Assembly: GCA_964511405.1 (NCBI GenBank)
Contig: CAZEFK010000140.1
Location: forward strand, 1-19,580
Source: CAZEFK01 sp964511405
GTDB lineage: Bacteria > Pseudomonadota > Alphaproteobacteria > Elsterales > Elsteraceae
Reading direction: 5' to 3'
Length of the DNA: 19,580 bases
Positions 1 to 6,316 of the stretch are shown here, piece after piece. Under the pieces are notes generated by a model. It made no database searches, was not told the DNA's origin, and was given only the letters and a program-made list of their open reading frames with translations. The first letter of the stretch is position 1; the number at the start of each line of letters is the position of its first letter. Made by a program: the position numbers and the translations under genes.

Positions 1-726
1 GTGCTGGCGGGCGACAAGACCGAGTTCAAGGATTGGGAGGGCACGCCCTATTTCGAAGGCTGCCTGCCGATCGAAGTGATGGCGGCGCGGGGACCGGACA
101 CCCTGCGCTTCGGCCCGATGAAGCCGGTCGGCCTGACCGACCCGCGCACCGGCCGCCGGCCCCATGCCGTGGTCCAGCTGCGCCAGGACAACGCGCTCGG
201 CACGCTCTACAATCTGGTCGGCTTCCAGACCAAGCTGAAGCATGGCGAGCAGGTGCGGATCTTCCGCATGATCCCGGGCCTGGAGCGCGCCGAGTTCGTG
301 CGCCTGGGCGGGCTGCACCGCAACACCTTCATCAATTCGCCGCGCGTGCTCGACCCGGCGCTGCGGCTCAAGGCCGAACCGCGCCTGCGCTTCGCCGGCC
401 AGATTACCGGCGTCGAAGGCTATGTCGAGAGCGCGGCCATCGGCCTGCTCGCCGGCCGCTTCGCCGCCGCCGAGCGGCTGGGCCGCGCCGTCCTGCCGCC
501 GCCCCCGACGACGGCCCTGGGCGCCCTGCTGGGGCACATCACCGGCGGTGCCGATGCCCGGACCTTCCAGCCCATGAACGTCAATTTCGGCCTGTTTCCG
601 GAGCTCGGGCCCGGGCACCCGGCCAAGGGGCGCGAACGCAAGGCCGCCCTGGCGCGGCGCGCCCGCGCCGATCTCGGCAGCTGGCTGGCCGCGGCCGGCG
701 GCGGCGCGGGCAGCGCCGCCGCTTAG
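1..726 (+). CDS. trmFO: TrmFO, C-terminal half (5' end outside window)
   Basis: Methylenetetrahydrofolate--tRNA-(uracil-5-)-methyltransferase makes 5-methyluridine at position 54 of tRNA, using folate and FAD in the cytoplasm. The frame is open from the first base, so the gene starts upstream; 241 codons are seen of the roughly 450-480 usual for the family. Family-typical blocks are GCLPIEVMAARG, PMKPVGLTDPRTG, VVQLRQDNALGTLYNLVGFQTKLK, FRMIPGLERAEFVRLGGLHRNTFINSP and FAGQITGVEGYVESAAIGLLAGR, ending in TGGADARTFQPMNVNFGLFP. The last ~30 residues are a low-complexity Ala/Gly/Arg tail. The TAG stop at 724-726 lies inside the left terminal inverted repeat of a hairpin element (723-916), so insertion of that element may have set the present C-terminus. 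The family call is firm; the true start is not visible. Confidence 0.96.
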   Translation: MLAGDKTEFKDWEGTPYFEGCLPIEVMAARGPDTLRFGPMKPVGLTDPRTGRRPHAVVQLRQDNALGTLYNLVGFQTKLKHGEQVRIFRMIPGLERAEFVRLGGLHRNTFINSPRVLDPALRLKAEPRLRFAGQITGVEGYVESAAIGLLAGRFAAAERLGRAVLPPPPTTALGALLGHITGGADARTFQPMNVNFGLFPELGPGHPAKGRERKAALARRARADLGSWLAAAGGGAGSAAA

Positions 727-916
727 AGCGGGATGTGCATAAGGTCGAATCGTCGTGATTCCCCCTCCACCCAGCCTCCTCCCACAAGGGGAGGAGGAGC
801 TCTGTCGCAGCAGCTTCGCCCCTCCTCCCCTTGTGGGAGGAGGTCGGGTGGAGGGGTGTCAGCACGCCGGTCGAAGGCTTTCTCGACCGGGTCAACCTGA
901 TCTCATCCCGCTCTAA
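723..916. mobile_element. MITE-like element with 13-bp terminal inverted repeats
   Basis: A perfect 13-bp inverted repeat, TTAGAGCGGGATG at 723-735 and its complement at 904-916, encloses 168 bp without a credible gene. Read as TA + GAGCGGGATG ... CATCCCGCTC + TA, the ends fit the TA target duplication of IS630/Tc1-type elements and their non-autonomous derivatives (family knowledge; the assignment is inference). Inside are a large near-perfect hairpin (762-856) and a second stem (867-874 with 883-890, CCGGTCGA/TCGACCGG). No transposase is encoded. The element sits between the convergent trmFO and lipoprotein genes and could serve both as a terminator. Repeat copies elsewhere in the genome would be expected. 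Confidence 0.65.
762..856. repeat. Large nested inverted repeat (36-bp arms)
   Basis: Arms 762-797 and 821-856 are complementary at 34 of 36 positions, with a 23-nt loop. Each arm is itself a small hairpin (CCTCCTCCC, then ACAA, then GGGGAGGAGG), so the RNA could fold either as one long stem or as two short ones. It forms the core of the MITE-like element and would stop or slow transcription arriving from either side. Similar CCTCC/GGAGG stem elements are scattered between genes in several high-GC alphaproteobacteria (recollection, not checked). Confidence 0.8.
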
Positions 917-929
917 AGCCGCGCCCCCG

Positions 930-1136
930 TCAGTGGCCGGGGTGGTTGGCCCGGCACGTCAGGCTGCTGACCACCACGTCGCCGCAGCTCGGGATGGGCC
1001 GGCCTTCGGGGGTGGTGCCCGCGGCCGTGACCGCGGTGCCACTGTTGCCATAATAGCCCGATGACGGCTCCGAGCATGCGCTGAGCAATGCCGCGGCCGT
1101 CAGGCCGACGGCGATCAAGGATCCAATGCGCATCAT
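930..1136 (-). CDS. Small lipoprotein, 68 aa
   Basis: Predicted envelope lipoprotein of unknown role. The signal peptide spans residues 1-20 (Arg3, hydrophobic core IGSLIAVGLTAAA) and ends in the lipobox LLSAC, with Cys21 as the lipidated residue and Ser22 at +2, which favours the outer membrane by the E. coli rule. The mature part of 48 residues is Ser/Gly/Thr-rich, then has Cys51 and Cys61, which could form a disulfide. Two adjacent ATGs are available; AAAGGA lies 8 nt upstream of the first, supporting either. It is convergent with trmFO across the hairpin element. It resembles the second tiny lipoprotein at 1476-1637 in layout and in an S-C-x-x-V-[VI]-...-C-R pattern. No function is recognised. 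Confidence 0.75.
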   Translation of the reverse strand: MMRIGSLIAVGLTAAALLSACSEPSSGYYGNSGTAVTAAGTTPEGRPIPSCGDVVVSSLTCRANHPGH

Positions 1137-1475
1137 TCCGATCGTCCTTTAAGGTCGTTGCGAGGTCATCGCGAGATCTCGGTTCCCCGGCAATACATCC
1201 CCTCGCCGGGCATTTATAAAATGCCAAGCAAAAAGACCCTCTCAATTCCAGAGATCCCCACGCAGCAATCTGATGCAGATCACATCACCGCGCGGCCACG
1301 GTCCTCTTTGAGATTGTTCGCGCCTCACGACTTAGGCGTCAAAGTATCTCCTGTCATCCATCTGCGACAATATTGACAATCATCGAATTGTCACCGTGCT
1401 GTAACATGAATATTTTTCACGGCGACAAGATGAATGCTTCATAAGGGCACAATGAGTGCCGGCCCATCATCCGGA
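1137..1475. promoter_or_regulatory. 339-bp gene-free spacer with inverted repeats, upstream of the 68-aa lipoprotein gene
   Basis: No convincing gene; base composition is clearly more AT-rich than the surroundings. Visible structures are: a 17-nt perfect palindrome GGCATTT-ATA-AAATGCC at 1209-1225; a CRP/FNR-like dyad TCTGA-N6-TCACA at 1269-1284; a cluster of three GACAAT words, two in direct orientation at 1366-1371 and 1375-1380, the second forming TGACAAT-N6-ATTGTCA with the inverted word at 1387-1393; and a weak hairpin GGCAC/GTGCC at 1446-1460 that might end the upstream minus-strand operon. The region must hold the promoter of the lipoprotein gene reading leftwards from 1136, but I cannot place a convincing -35/-10 pair. 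Confidence 0.4.
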
Positions 1476-1637
1476 TCAATTCTTGATGTCGCTGGACACC
1501 GGTCGGCAGCCGGGGGCGATGACTGCCTCGCAACTGGACGCACCCGCGGACGTGCTCGGCGACGGGGCCGGCATTGCGCAGCTCGCCAGAGCCGCCCCGG
1601 CCAGAGCCACCAGAGCCGCGGCCAACACCCGAACCAC
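1476..1637 (-). CDS. Second small lipoprotein, 53 aa, GTG start
   Basis: A short gene that is easily missed. Starting at GTG (1635-1637) it encodes a signal peptide MVRVLAAALVALAGAA followed by the lipobox LASC, with Cys20 as the lipidation site, then a Pro/Ser/Thr-rich stretch and Cys36 and Cys44, ending SSDIKN. It begins 3 bp after the stop of the NDUFAF6-like gene, in the same frame, so it is probably translated by coupling; there is no clear Shine-Dalgarno sequence of its own. Only one Arg precedes the hydrophobic core, which is weak but acceptable. The layout (lipobox, short linker, two-Cys tail) echoes the 68-aa lipoprotein downstream. Function unknown. The alternative is non-coding tail sequence, but a lipobox at the right distance from a start is unlikely by chance. 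Confidence 0.6.
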   Translation of the reverse strand: MVRVLAAALVALAGAALASCAMPAPSPSTSAGASSCEAVIAPGCRPVSSDIKN

Positions 1638-1640
1638 GGT

Positions 1641-2477
1641 TCAGATCGCGCCGGTCAGCATCGCCCAGGCCAACCCGGGCACGCCCACCACCGGCCGCCG
1701 CAGCGCCGGCGCGTAGAGATCGTCGCCGCCCCGATGCAAACGCGCCAGCATGCCGCGCGCCAGCCGCCCGACCAGCAGTGCCGGGCGTGCCGTCGGCGGC
1801 AGCCCGCGGGCGAGCCGGCGGCCCTCGGCCAGGTGCTCGGCCGCGCGCGCGGCGACGGCGCGCACCACCGGCTTGGCGGCGGGCCCCGACTTGGGGTCGG
1901 CCAGGGCGGCCGGATGCAGCCGGGCCAGGTCCAACAGATCGCGCGGCAGGTCGACGCGGCCGTGGCTGGCCCGGAAGGGCTGCGCCAGCAACAGTCCGGC
2001 CAGGGCATAGGCGGTGCCGATCGGCCGCGCCGCGCGCAGCGCCGCCGGGCTGGCGGCATCCAGGATGGCCAGGGCCAATTCGATCACCGTCGCCGAGGAC
2101 TGGTCGGCATAGGCTTCCAGCTCGGCCAGGGTTGCCGGCGGTGCGTCCTCCAGGTCGGTTTCGCGAGCATCGACCAGGCGTTCCAGCAGCGCCCGCTCCA
2201 GGCCGCGACGCCGCCATAGCTCGGCCAAGGGCTGCGCCACGGCGTGGAGGCGCGGGCTGCCGGCCGCCATGGCATCCAGCGCGTCGCGCCACCATTGCAG
2301 GCGCATGCGGCCGATCAGCGGCTCGCGCACGACCTCGCGCACTTTGGCCAGCTCGACGTTGAAGGCATATAGGGTCAGCAGATCCTCGCGGCGCTCGGCC
2401 GGCGCGAATTGGGCAGTCAGGAAACGGCCGCGGTCAAACCGGCGGACCTGCTCGCCGCAATAGCTCAGATCGGGCAC
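1641..2477 (-). CDS. Squalene/phytoene synthase-fold protein, NDUFAF6-like
   Basis: A 278-aa protein of the squalene/phytoene synthase fold belonging to the branch related to human NDUFAF6, a complex I assembly factor (family knowledge). Motifs are LLTLYAFNVELAKVREVVREPLIGRMRLQWWRDALDA near residues 34-70 and LPRDLLDLARL near 176-186. Where true synthases have the first DDxxD, this protein has NVELAKVRE, and no second Asp-rich motif appears, so prenyl-diphosphate chemistry is unlikely. The start is GTG at 2475-2477 with GAGGGG about 6 nt upstream. It is divergent from hpnC (70-bp gap) and is followed 3 bp later by a tiny lipoprotein gene. Role in bacterial NADH dehydrogenase assembly is inferred from the mitochondrial homologue only. 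Confidence 0.85.
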   Translation of the reverse strand: MPDLSYCGEQVRRFDRGRFLTAQFAPAERREDLLTLYAFNVELAKVREVVREPLIGRMRLQWWRDALDAMAAGSPRLHAVAQPLAELWRRRGLERALLERLVDARETDLEDAPPATLAELEAYADQSSATVIELALAILDAASPAALRAARPIGTAYALAGLLLAQPFRASHGRVDLPRDLLDLARLHPAALADPKSGPAAKPVVRAVAARAAEHLAEGRRLARGLPPTARPALLVGRLARGMLARLHRGGDDLYAPALRRPVVGVPGLAWAMLTGAI

Positions 2478-2547
2478 GCGCTACCCCTCGCCACGCCGGC
2501 ATGGCATATAGACCGCTCGCACCCGTCGCAACCACCCTGGTTCCTCA

Positions 2548-3381
2548 ATGTCCGACCTTGCCCTATCTCGTCGCTATGCCGTGGAGTCCGGCAAGGGTGC
2601 CGACGACGAGAATTTCCCGGTCGCCTCGCGCCTGCTCGCCCCGGCCCACCGGGCCCAGGTCATGCGCTTCTATCGCTTTGCCCGCGCCGCCGACGACGTC
2701 GCCGACGCCGCCGACCTGACACCCGCCGAGAAGCATGCCCGGCTCGACGCCATGGGCGCGCAGCTGCCGGCCGGCGATGTCGGCACGCCGCACGCCCGGG
2801 CGCTGCTGGTGGCCTTCCATCGCGACGCCGACAACCAGCCCTGCGAGACCTGGGACGACCTCTACGACTACTGCCGCTACTCGGCGGCGCCGGTCGGCCA
2901 TTTCCTGATCGACCTGCATGGCGAATCCGCGCGCGCCCGCGCCGCCGGCGGCGACCTGGCGATGGCCATGCAGGTGCTGAACCACCTGCAGGACTGCGCC
3001 GACGATTGGCGCGCGCTCAAGCGCCTGTACCTGCCGCGGCGGATGCTGGCCGAGCAGGGGATCGATGTCGGCTGCCTGCTCAAGCCGGCCGGCTGCTCCG
3101 GCCTGCGCCGGGTCATGGACGCGCTCCTGGAGCACACCGACGGTCTGCTCGCCGGCGCCGCCCCCCTGGTCGAGGAGGTGCGCGACTGCGGCCTGGCGGC
3201 GCAGAGCCGCGCCACCCTGGCGCTCGGCCATCGGCTGCGCCGGCGCCTGGCCCTGGGCGACCCGCTGACCGGCCGGGTCAAGCTCGAGCCGATCGACTGG
3301 CTGTCGGCCGGCCTGGCCGGCCTCGCCCGCGGCGGCTGGCCGCTGATCGCCCGAGTGCTGCGGCCCCGAGCGCAGGCATGA
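2548..3381 (+). CDS. hpnC: HpnC, hydroxysqualene synthase (squalene synthase HpnC)
   Basis: In the three-step bacterial route, HpnD makes presqualene diphosphate from two farnesyl diphosphates, HpnC converts it to hydroxysqualene and HpnE reduces that to squalene for hopanoid synthesis. The 277-aa product begins with the HpnC-typical ENFPVASRLLAPAHRAQVMRFYRFARAADDVAD; the first Asp motif DDVAD is at residues 49-53 and the second region QDCADDW at 148-154, followed by LYLPRRMLAEQG. The start ATG has no clear Shine-Dalgarno sequence; TATAGA at 2507-2512 could be a -10 box. It overlaps hpnD by ATGA, indicating translational coupling. Size and order (C-D-E) match other hopanoid loci. No squalene-hopene cyclase gene is in the window. 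Confidence 0.93.
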   Translation: MSDLALSRRYAVESGKGADDENFPVASRLLAPAHRAQVMRFYRFARAADDVADAADLTPAEKHARLDAMGAQLPAGDVGTPHARALLVAFHRDADNQPCETWDDLYDYCRYSAAPVGHFLIDLHGESARARAAGGDLAMAMQVLNHLQDCADDWRALKRLYLPRRMLAEQGIDVGCLLKPAGCSGLRRVMDALLEHTDGLLAGAAPLVEEVRDCGLAAQSRATLALGHRLRRRLALGDPLTGRVKLEPIDWLSAGLAGLARGGWPLIARVLRPRAQA

Positions 3382-4244
3382 CCGTGTCAGCCGCGGCGCT
3401 CGACCCGGCCGCCGAGACCGAGGCGCTGGTCAAGGGTGCCCGCACCTCGTTCTACTGGGCGATGCGGCTCCTGCCCCGGCCGCGTCGCGAGGCGATGTAC
3501 GCGATCTATGCGTTCTGCCGCGCCGTCGACGATATCGCCGACGCCGAGGGGCCACCCGAGCCCAAGCTGGCGGGCCTGGCCCAATGGCGGCGCAACATCG
3601 ACGCGGTCTATGCCGGCCGCCCGGTCGACGCGATCGGCCAGGCGCTGCTCGCCGCCCACCGCCGCTTCGACCTGCCGCGCGAAGAGTTCGACGAGATGAT
3701 CGCCGGCATGGAGATGGACGTGCACGGCCCGATCGTGGCGCCCAGCCTGGCCGACCTCACCCTCTATTGCCGGCGCGTCGCGGGCGCGGTCGGTCTCTTG
3801 TCGATCTCGGTGTTCGGGGCGCCCGGCGCCCGCCGCTTCGCGCTGGCCCTGGGCGAGGCGCTGCAGCTGACCAACATCCTGCGTGACCTGGCCGAGGACG
3901 CGGCCATCGGGCGGCTGTACCTGCCACGCGAGGCGCTGACGGCGGCCGGCATCACCGAGCCGAGCCCGGCCGTGCTGTCCGATCCCAGAGCCGCCCCCCA
4001 GGTCGCCCAGGCCTGCCGGGCGGTGGCCGCCCAGGCCGAGGCCCGCTTCGCCGAGGCCGCCGCCGAGCTGGAGCGGCACGACCGGCGCCGGCTGGTCGCG
4101 GCGATTGCGATGATGGCGATCTACCGGCGGCTACTGGCCCAGCTGATCGCCGGCGATTTCCGGCGTTTCGATGTCCGGCCGCGGGTCTCGAGCGGCGCCA
4201 AGCTGGCCATCGCGCTGCGCGCCCTGGTGCTGGCACGGCCATGA
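3378..4244 (+). CDS. hpnD: HpnD, presqualene diphosphate synthase
   Basis: Condenses two farnesyl diphosphates to presqualene diphosphate, the first committed step of the HpnCDE squalene route. The 288-aa protein has ARTSFYWAMRLLPRPRREAMYAIYAFCRAVDDIADAEG with the first Mg-binding motif DDIAD at residues 51-55, GMEMDV near 111-116, YCRRVAGAVGLLSISVFG, and the second motif DLAED at 170-174 within LTNILRDLAEDAAIGRLYLPRE. Both Asp motifs are intact, unlike in the NDUFAF6-like neighbour. The start is the ATG overlapping the hpnC stop (ATGA); an open frame extends further upstream through hpnC but has no support. The gene overlaps hpnE in the same way. Confidence 0.95.
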   Translation: MTVSAAALDPAAETEALVKGARTSFYWAMRLLPRPRREAMYAIYAFCRAVDDIADAEGPPEPKLAGLAQWRRNIDAVYAGRPVDAIGQALLAAHRRFDLPREEFDEMIAGMEMDVHGPIVAPSLADLTLYCRRVAGAVGLLSISVFGAPGARRFALALGEALQLTNILRDLAEDAAIGRLYLPREALTAAGITEPSPAVLSDPRAAPQVAQACRAVAAQAEARFAEAAAELERHDRRRLVAAIAMMAIYRRLLAQLIAGDFRRFDVRPRVSSGAKLAIALRALVLARP

Positions 4245-5512
4245 CGGTGACCGTGGTCGGAGCCGGCCTCGCCGGCCTCTCGGCCGCCACGGCGCTGGCC
4301 GCGGCGGGGCATGCCGTGCAGCTGTTCGAGGCGACCGAGCGCCCCGGCGGCCGCTGCCGCTCCTATCCCGACCCGGCGCTTGATGCCGTGGTCGACAACG
4401 GCGCCCATATCGTGCTGTCGGGCAATCGCCATGTCCTGGCCTACCTGGACCGGCTGGGTGCCCGCGACCGGCTTCTGCCCATGGCCGAGGGCGGCTTCCC
4501 GTTCCGCGACATGGCCACCGGCGACAGCTGGGTGCTGCGGCCGAACCGCGGGCGGCTGGGCTGGTGGATCCTCGATTCGGGCCGGCGCACCCCGGGCACC
4601 TCGGCCGGCGATATGCTCGCCTCGGCCTGGGCGCTGCTGCGCGCCGCGCCGGAGGCCACGGTCGCCGACGCACTCGGGCGTCGCCCGCTGCTGTTCGAGC
4701 GCCTGTGGCGGCCGCTCACCGTCGCGGCGCTGAACTGCGCGCCCGAGGAAGCCTCGGCCCACATCCTGCGCCGGGTCCTGTGGCTATCGTTCCGCGGCAA
4801 CCTCGACACCTGCCAGCCGATGCTGGCGCGCCGCAGCCTGGCCGACACCTTCGTCGACCCGGCGCTGGCCTGGCTTGGCGCTCGCGGCGTGCCGGTCACC
4901 ACCGGCGCCCGCCTGCGCCGGCTGGTGGTCGACTCCGGCCGCGTGACCGGTCTGGACTTCGGCGACCGCACCCGTCCGGTCGAGGGCCCGGTGGTGCTGG
5001 CGGTGCCGAGCTGGGCCGCGGCCGACCTCATCCCCGGCCTGCCCCAGCCCGATGGCCACCGCGCCATCGTCAACGCCCACTTCCGGCCCGAGCAGCCGCC
5101 GGTCCTCCCGGGCGGCGTGGCCATGCTGGGGCTGCTGGGGGCGACCGCCGAATGGCTGTTCGTGCGCGACGGCATCCTGACCGTCACGGTGAGCGCCGCC
5201 GACCGCCTGGTCGAGGCGCCGGCCGATGCTATCGCCGACCGGCTGTGGGCCGAGGCCGGGCCGCTGGTCGGCGGCGGCCCGCGCCCGCGCTACCGGGTGA
5301 TCAAGGAGAAGCGCGCGACCTTCCTCGCCTCGCCCGCCAACGAGGGGGTGCGGCCGGGACCGCGGACGGGCCTCGCCAACCTGGTGCTGGCCGGCGACTG
5401 GACGGCGACCGGGCTGCCGTCCTGCATCGAGGGGGCCATCCAGTCCGGCTGGGCCGCGGCCGCGGCGGTCGCCCGCGATCCCGCGATTGTCCGAACGGCA
5501 TCGGCCGCTTAA
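4241..5512 (+). CDS. hpnE: HpnE, hydroxysqualene dehydroxylase (FAD-dependent)
   Basis: FAD-dependent amine-oxidase/phytoene-desaturase-like enzyme that reduces hydroxysqualene to squalene. The 423-aa product starts with the dinucleotide-binding motif VVGAGLAGLSAATALAAAGHAVQLFEA (Gly7, Gly9, Gly12), then ERPGGRCRSY and DNGAHIVLSGN, and near the C-terminus has the second FAD-contact block LVLAGDWTATGLPSCIEGAIQSGWAAA, all typical of HpnE. It is the last gene of the hpnCDE operon, joined to hpnD by ATGA. Between its stop and sodB lies GGGCGG-CAAGT-CCGCCC (5523-5539), a small hairpin that may be a weak terminator or part of the sodB control region. Confidence 0.94.
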   Translation: MTVTVVGAGLAGLSAATALAAAGHAVQLFEATERPGGRCRSYPDPALDAVVDNGAHIVLSGNRHVLAYLDRLGARDRLLPMAEGGFPFRDMATGDSWVLRPNRGRLGWWILDSGRRTPGTSAGDMLASAWALLRAAPEATVADALGRRPLLFERLWRPLTVAALNCAPEEASAHILRRVLWLSFRGNLDTCQPMLARRSLADTFVDPALAWLGARGVPVTTGARLRRLVVDSGRVTGLDFGDRTRPVEGPVVLAVPSWAAADLIPGLPQPDGHRAIVNAHFRPEQPPVLPGGVAMLGLLGATAEWLFVRDGILTVTVSAADRLVEAPADAIADRLWAEAGPLVGGGPRPRYRVIKEKRATFLASPANEGVRPGPRTGLANLVLAGDWTATGLPSCIEGAIQSGWAAAAAVARDPAIVRTASAA

Positions 5513-5522
5513 ATGCTTGACC

Positions 5523-5539
5523 GGGCGGCAAGTCCGCCC
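5523..5539. promoter_or_regulatory. Short inverted repeat between hpnE and sodB
   Basis: A 6-bp perfect stem GGGCGG/CCGCCC with a CAAGT loop starts 10 bp after the hpnE stop and 45 bp before sodB. TTGACC at 5517-5522 precedes it and resembles a -35 box, but no well-spaced -10 hexamer follows. It may be a weak terminator, an attenuator, or an operator for sodB; the sequence alone does not decide. Confidence 0.3.
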
Positions 5540-5583
5540 TTGCTATGGCGCCTGCCTTCCCTCAGCAACCAGCGAGAGATCCG

Positions 5584-6186
5584 ATGGCCTTCCAACTTGC
5601 GCCGCTGCCGTACGCGCCGACCGCGCTGGCTCCGTACATCAGCGAACAGACCCTGGGCTTCCATCACGGCAAGCACCACCAGACCTACGTCACCAACCTC
5701 AACAACCTGGTCAAGGGCACGCCGCAGGAAAGCGCCAGCCTCGAAGAGATCATCAAGGACGCGGCCGGCAAGGCCGACAAGGTGGCGTTCTTCAACAACG
5801 CCGGCCAGGTGTGGAACCACGACTTCTTCTGGAACAGCATGAAGGCGAACGGCGGCGGCGAGCCGACCGGCCAGATCGCCACGCTGATCAAGGAGAGCTT
5901 CGGTGGCCTCGACGCCTTCAAGAACGAGTTCAAGACCACCGCCGTCGGCCAGTTCGGCAGCGGCTGGGGCTGGCTGGTGCTCGACGGCGGCAAGCTGAAG
6001 GTGACCAAGACCGCCAACGCCGACCTGCCGCTGGTCCACGGCCAGACCGCGGTCCTGACCTGCGACGTGTGGGAGCACGCCTACTATCTGGACTACCAGA
6101 ACCGGCGGCCCGACTTCGTGCAGGCGTTCCTGGACCACCTGGTCAACTGGGACTTCGCCAACGCCAACCTGGCCAAGGCGCGCTAG
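5584..6186 (+). CDS. sodB: Superoxide dismutase, Fe type
   Basis: Cytoplasmic enzyme converting superoxide to oxygen and hydrogen peroxide. The 200-aa product MAFQLAPLPYAP... matches the Fe/Mn-SOD family end to end. Metal ligands can be placed at His27 (in TLGFHHGKHHQTYV), His79 (NNAGQVWNHDFFW), Asp161 and His165 (DVWEHAYYLDYQNRRPD). Gln75 in NNAGQVWNH is the pattern of iron enzymes; manganese enzymes usually have Gly there and supply Gln later. The start at 5584 is chosen over the in-frame ATG at 5545 because it matches family N-termini and has GAGAG 5 nt upstream. No signal peptide. A strong terminator follows 8 bp after the stop. Confidence 0.97.
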   Translation: MAFQLAPLPYAPTALAPYISEQTLGFHHGKHHQTYVTNLNNLVKGTPQESASLEEIIKDAAGKADKVAFFNNAGQVWNHDFFWNSMKANGGGEPTGQIATLIKESFGGLDAFKNEFKTTAVGQFGSGWGWLVLDGGKLKVTKTANADLPLVHGQTAVLTCDVWEHAYYLDYQNRRPDFVQAFLDHLVNWDFANANLAKAR

Positions 6187-6193
6187 ATGAAAG

Positions 6194-6220
6194 CCCGGGC
6201 CCGCCGCCCGCGGGCCCGGG
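6194..6220 (+). terminator. Rho-independent terminator of sodB
   Basis: A perfect 10-bp GC stem CCCGGGCCCG / CGGGCCCGGG with a 7-nt loop (6204-6210) lies 8 bp after the sodB stop and is followed by TTTG. The U tract is short, but two A residues ahead of the stem lengthen pairing with it. It separates sodB from secD. Confidence 0.8.
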
Positions 6221-6232
6221 TTTGCCCAAGCT

Positions 6233-6261
6233 TTGAGCGATCGGTGACAGATCGGTTCAAT
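6233..6261 (+). promoter_or_regulatory. Possible sigma70-type promoter for secDF
   Basis: TTGAGC (6233-6238) and TTCAAT (6256-6261) are separated by exactly 17 bp, just after the sodB terminator and 55 bp upstream of secD. Each hexamer matches consensus at four of six positions. A repeated GATCGG flanks the middle of the spacer. A promoter is required here because secDF is cut off from yajC and follows a terminator. Confidence 0.35.
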
Positions 6262-6316
6262 TGGCACTAAGCTCCGCCGCCCGACCGGCTGTCCCTTCCC
6301 GTCGCTCAAGGACCCC

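Noticed and set aside
1269..1284. CRP/FNR-like site as a stand-alone regulatory call
   Set aside because: Matches 9 of 10 half-site positions, but a single short dyad without a located promoter is not enough; it is mentioned only within the spacer entry.
1158..1376. Open frame of 72 codons in the lipoprotein spacer
   Set aside because: No ribosome-binding site, no family resemblance, and it runs through palindromes and regulatory-looking sequence.
1417..2295. Open frame of 292 codons on the minus strand overlapping the NDUFAF6-like gene
   Set aside because: Gly/Ala/Arg-rich alternative frame without a domain. The real content here is the NDUFAF6-like gene plus the 53-aa lipoprotein in another frame.
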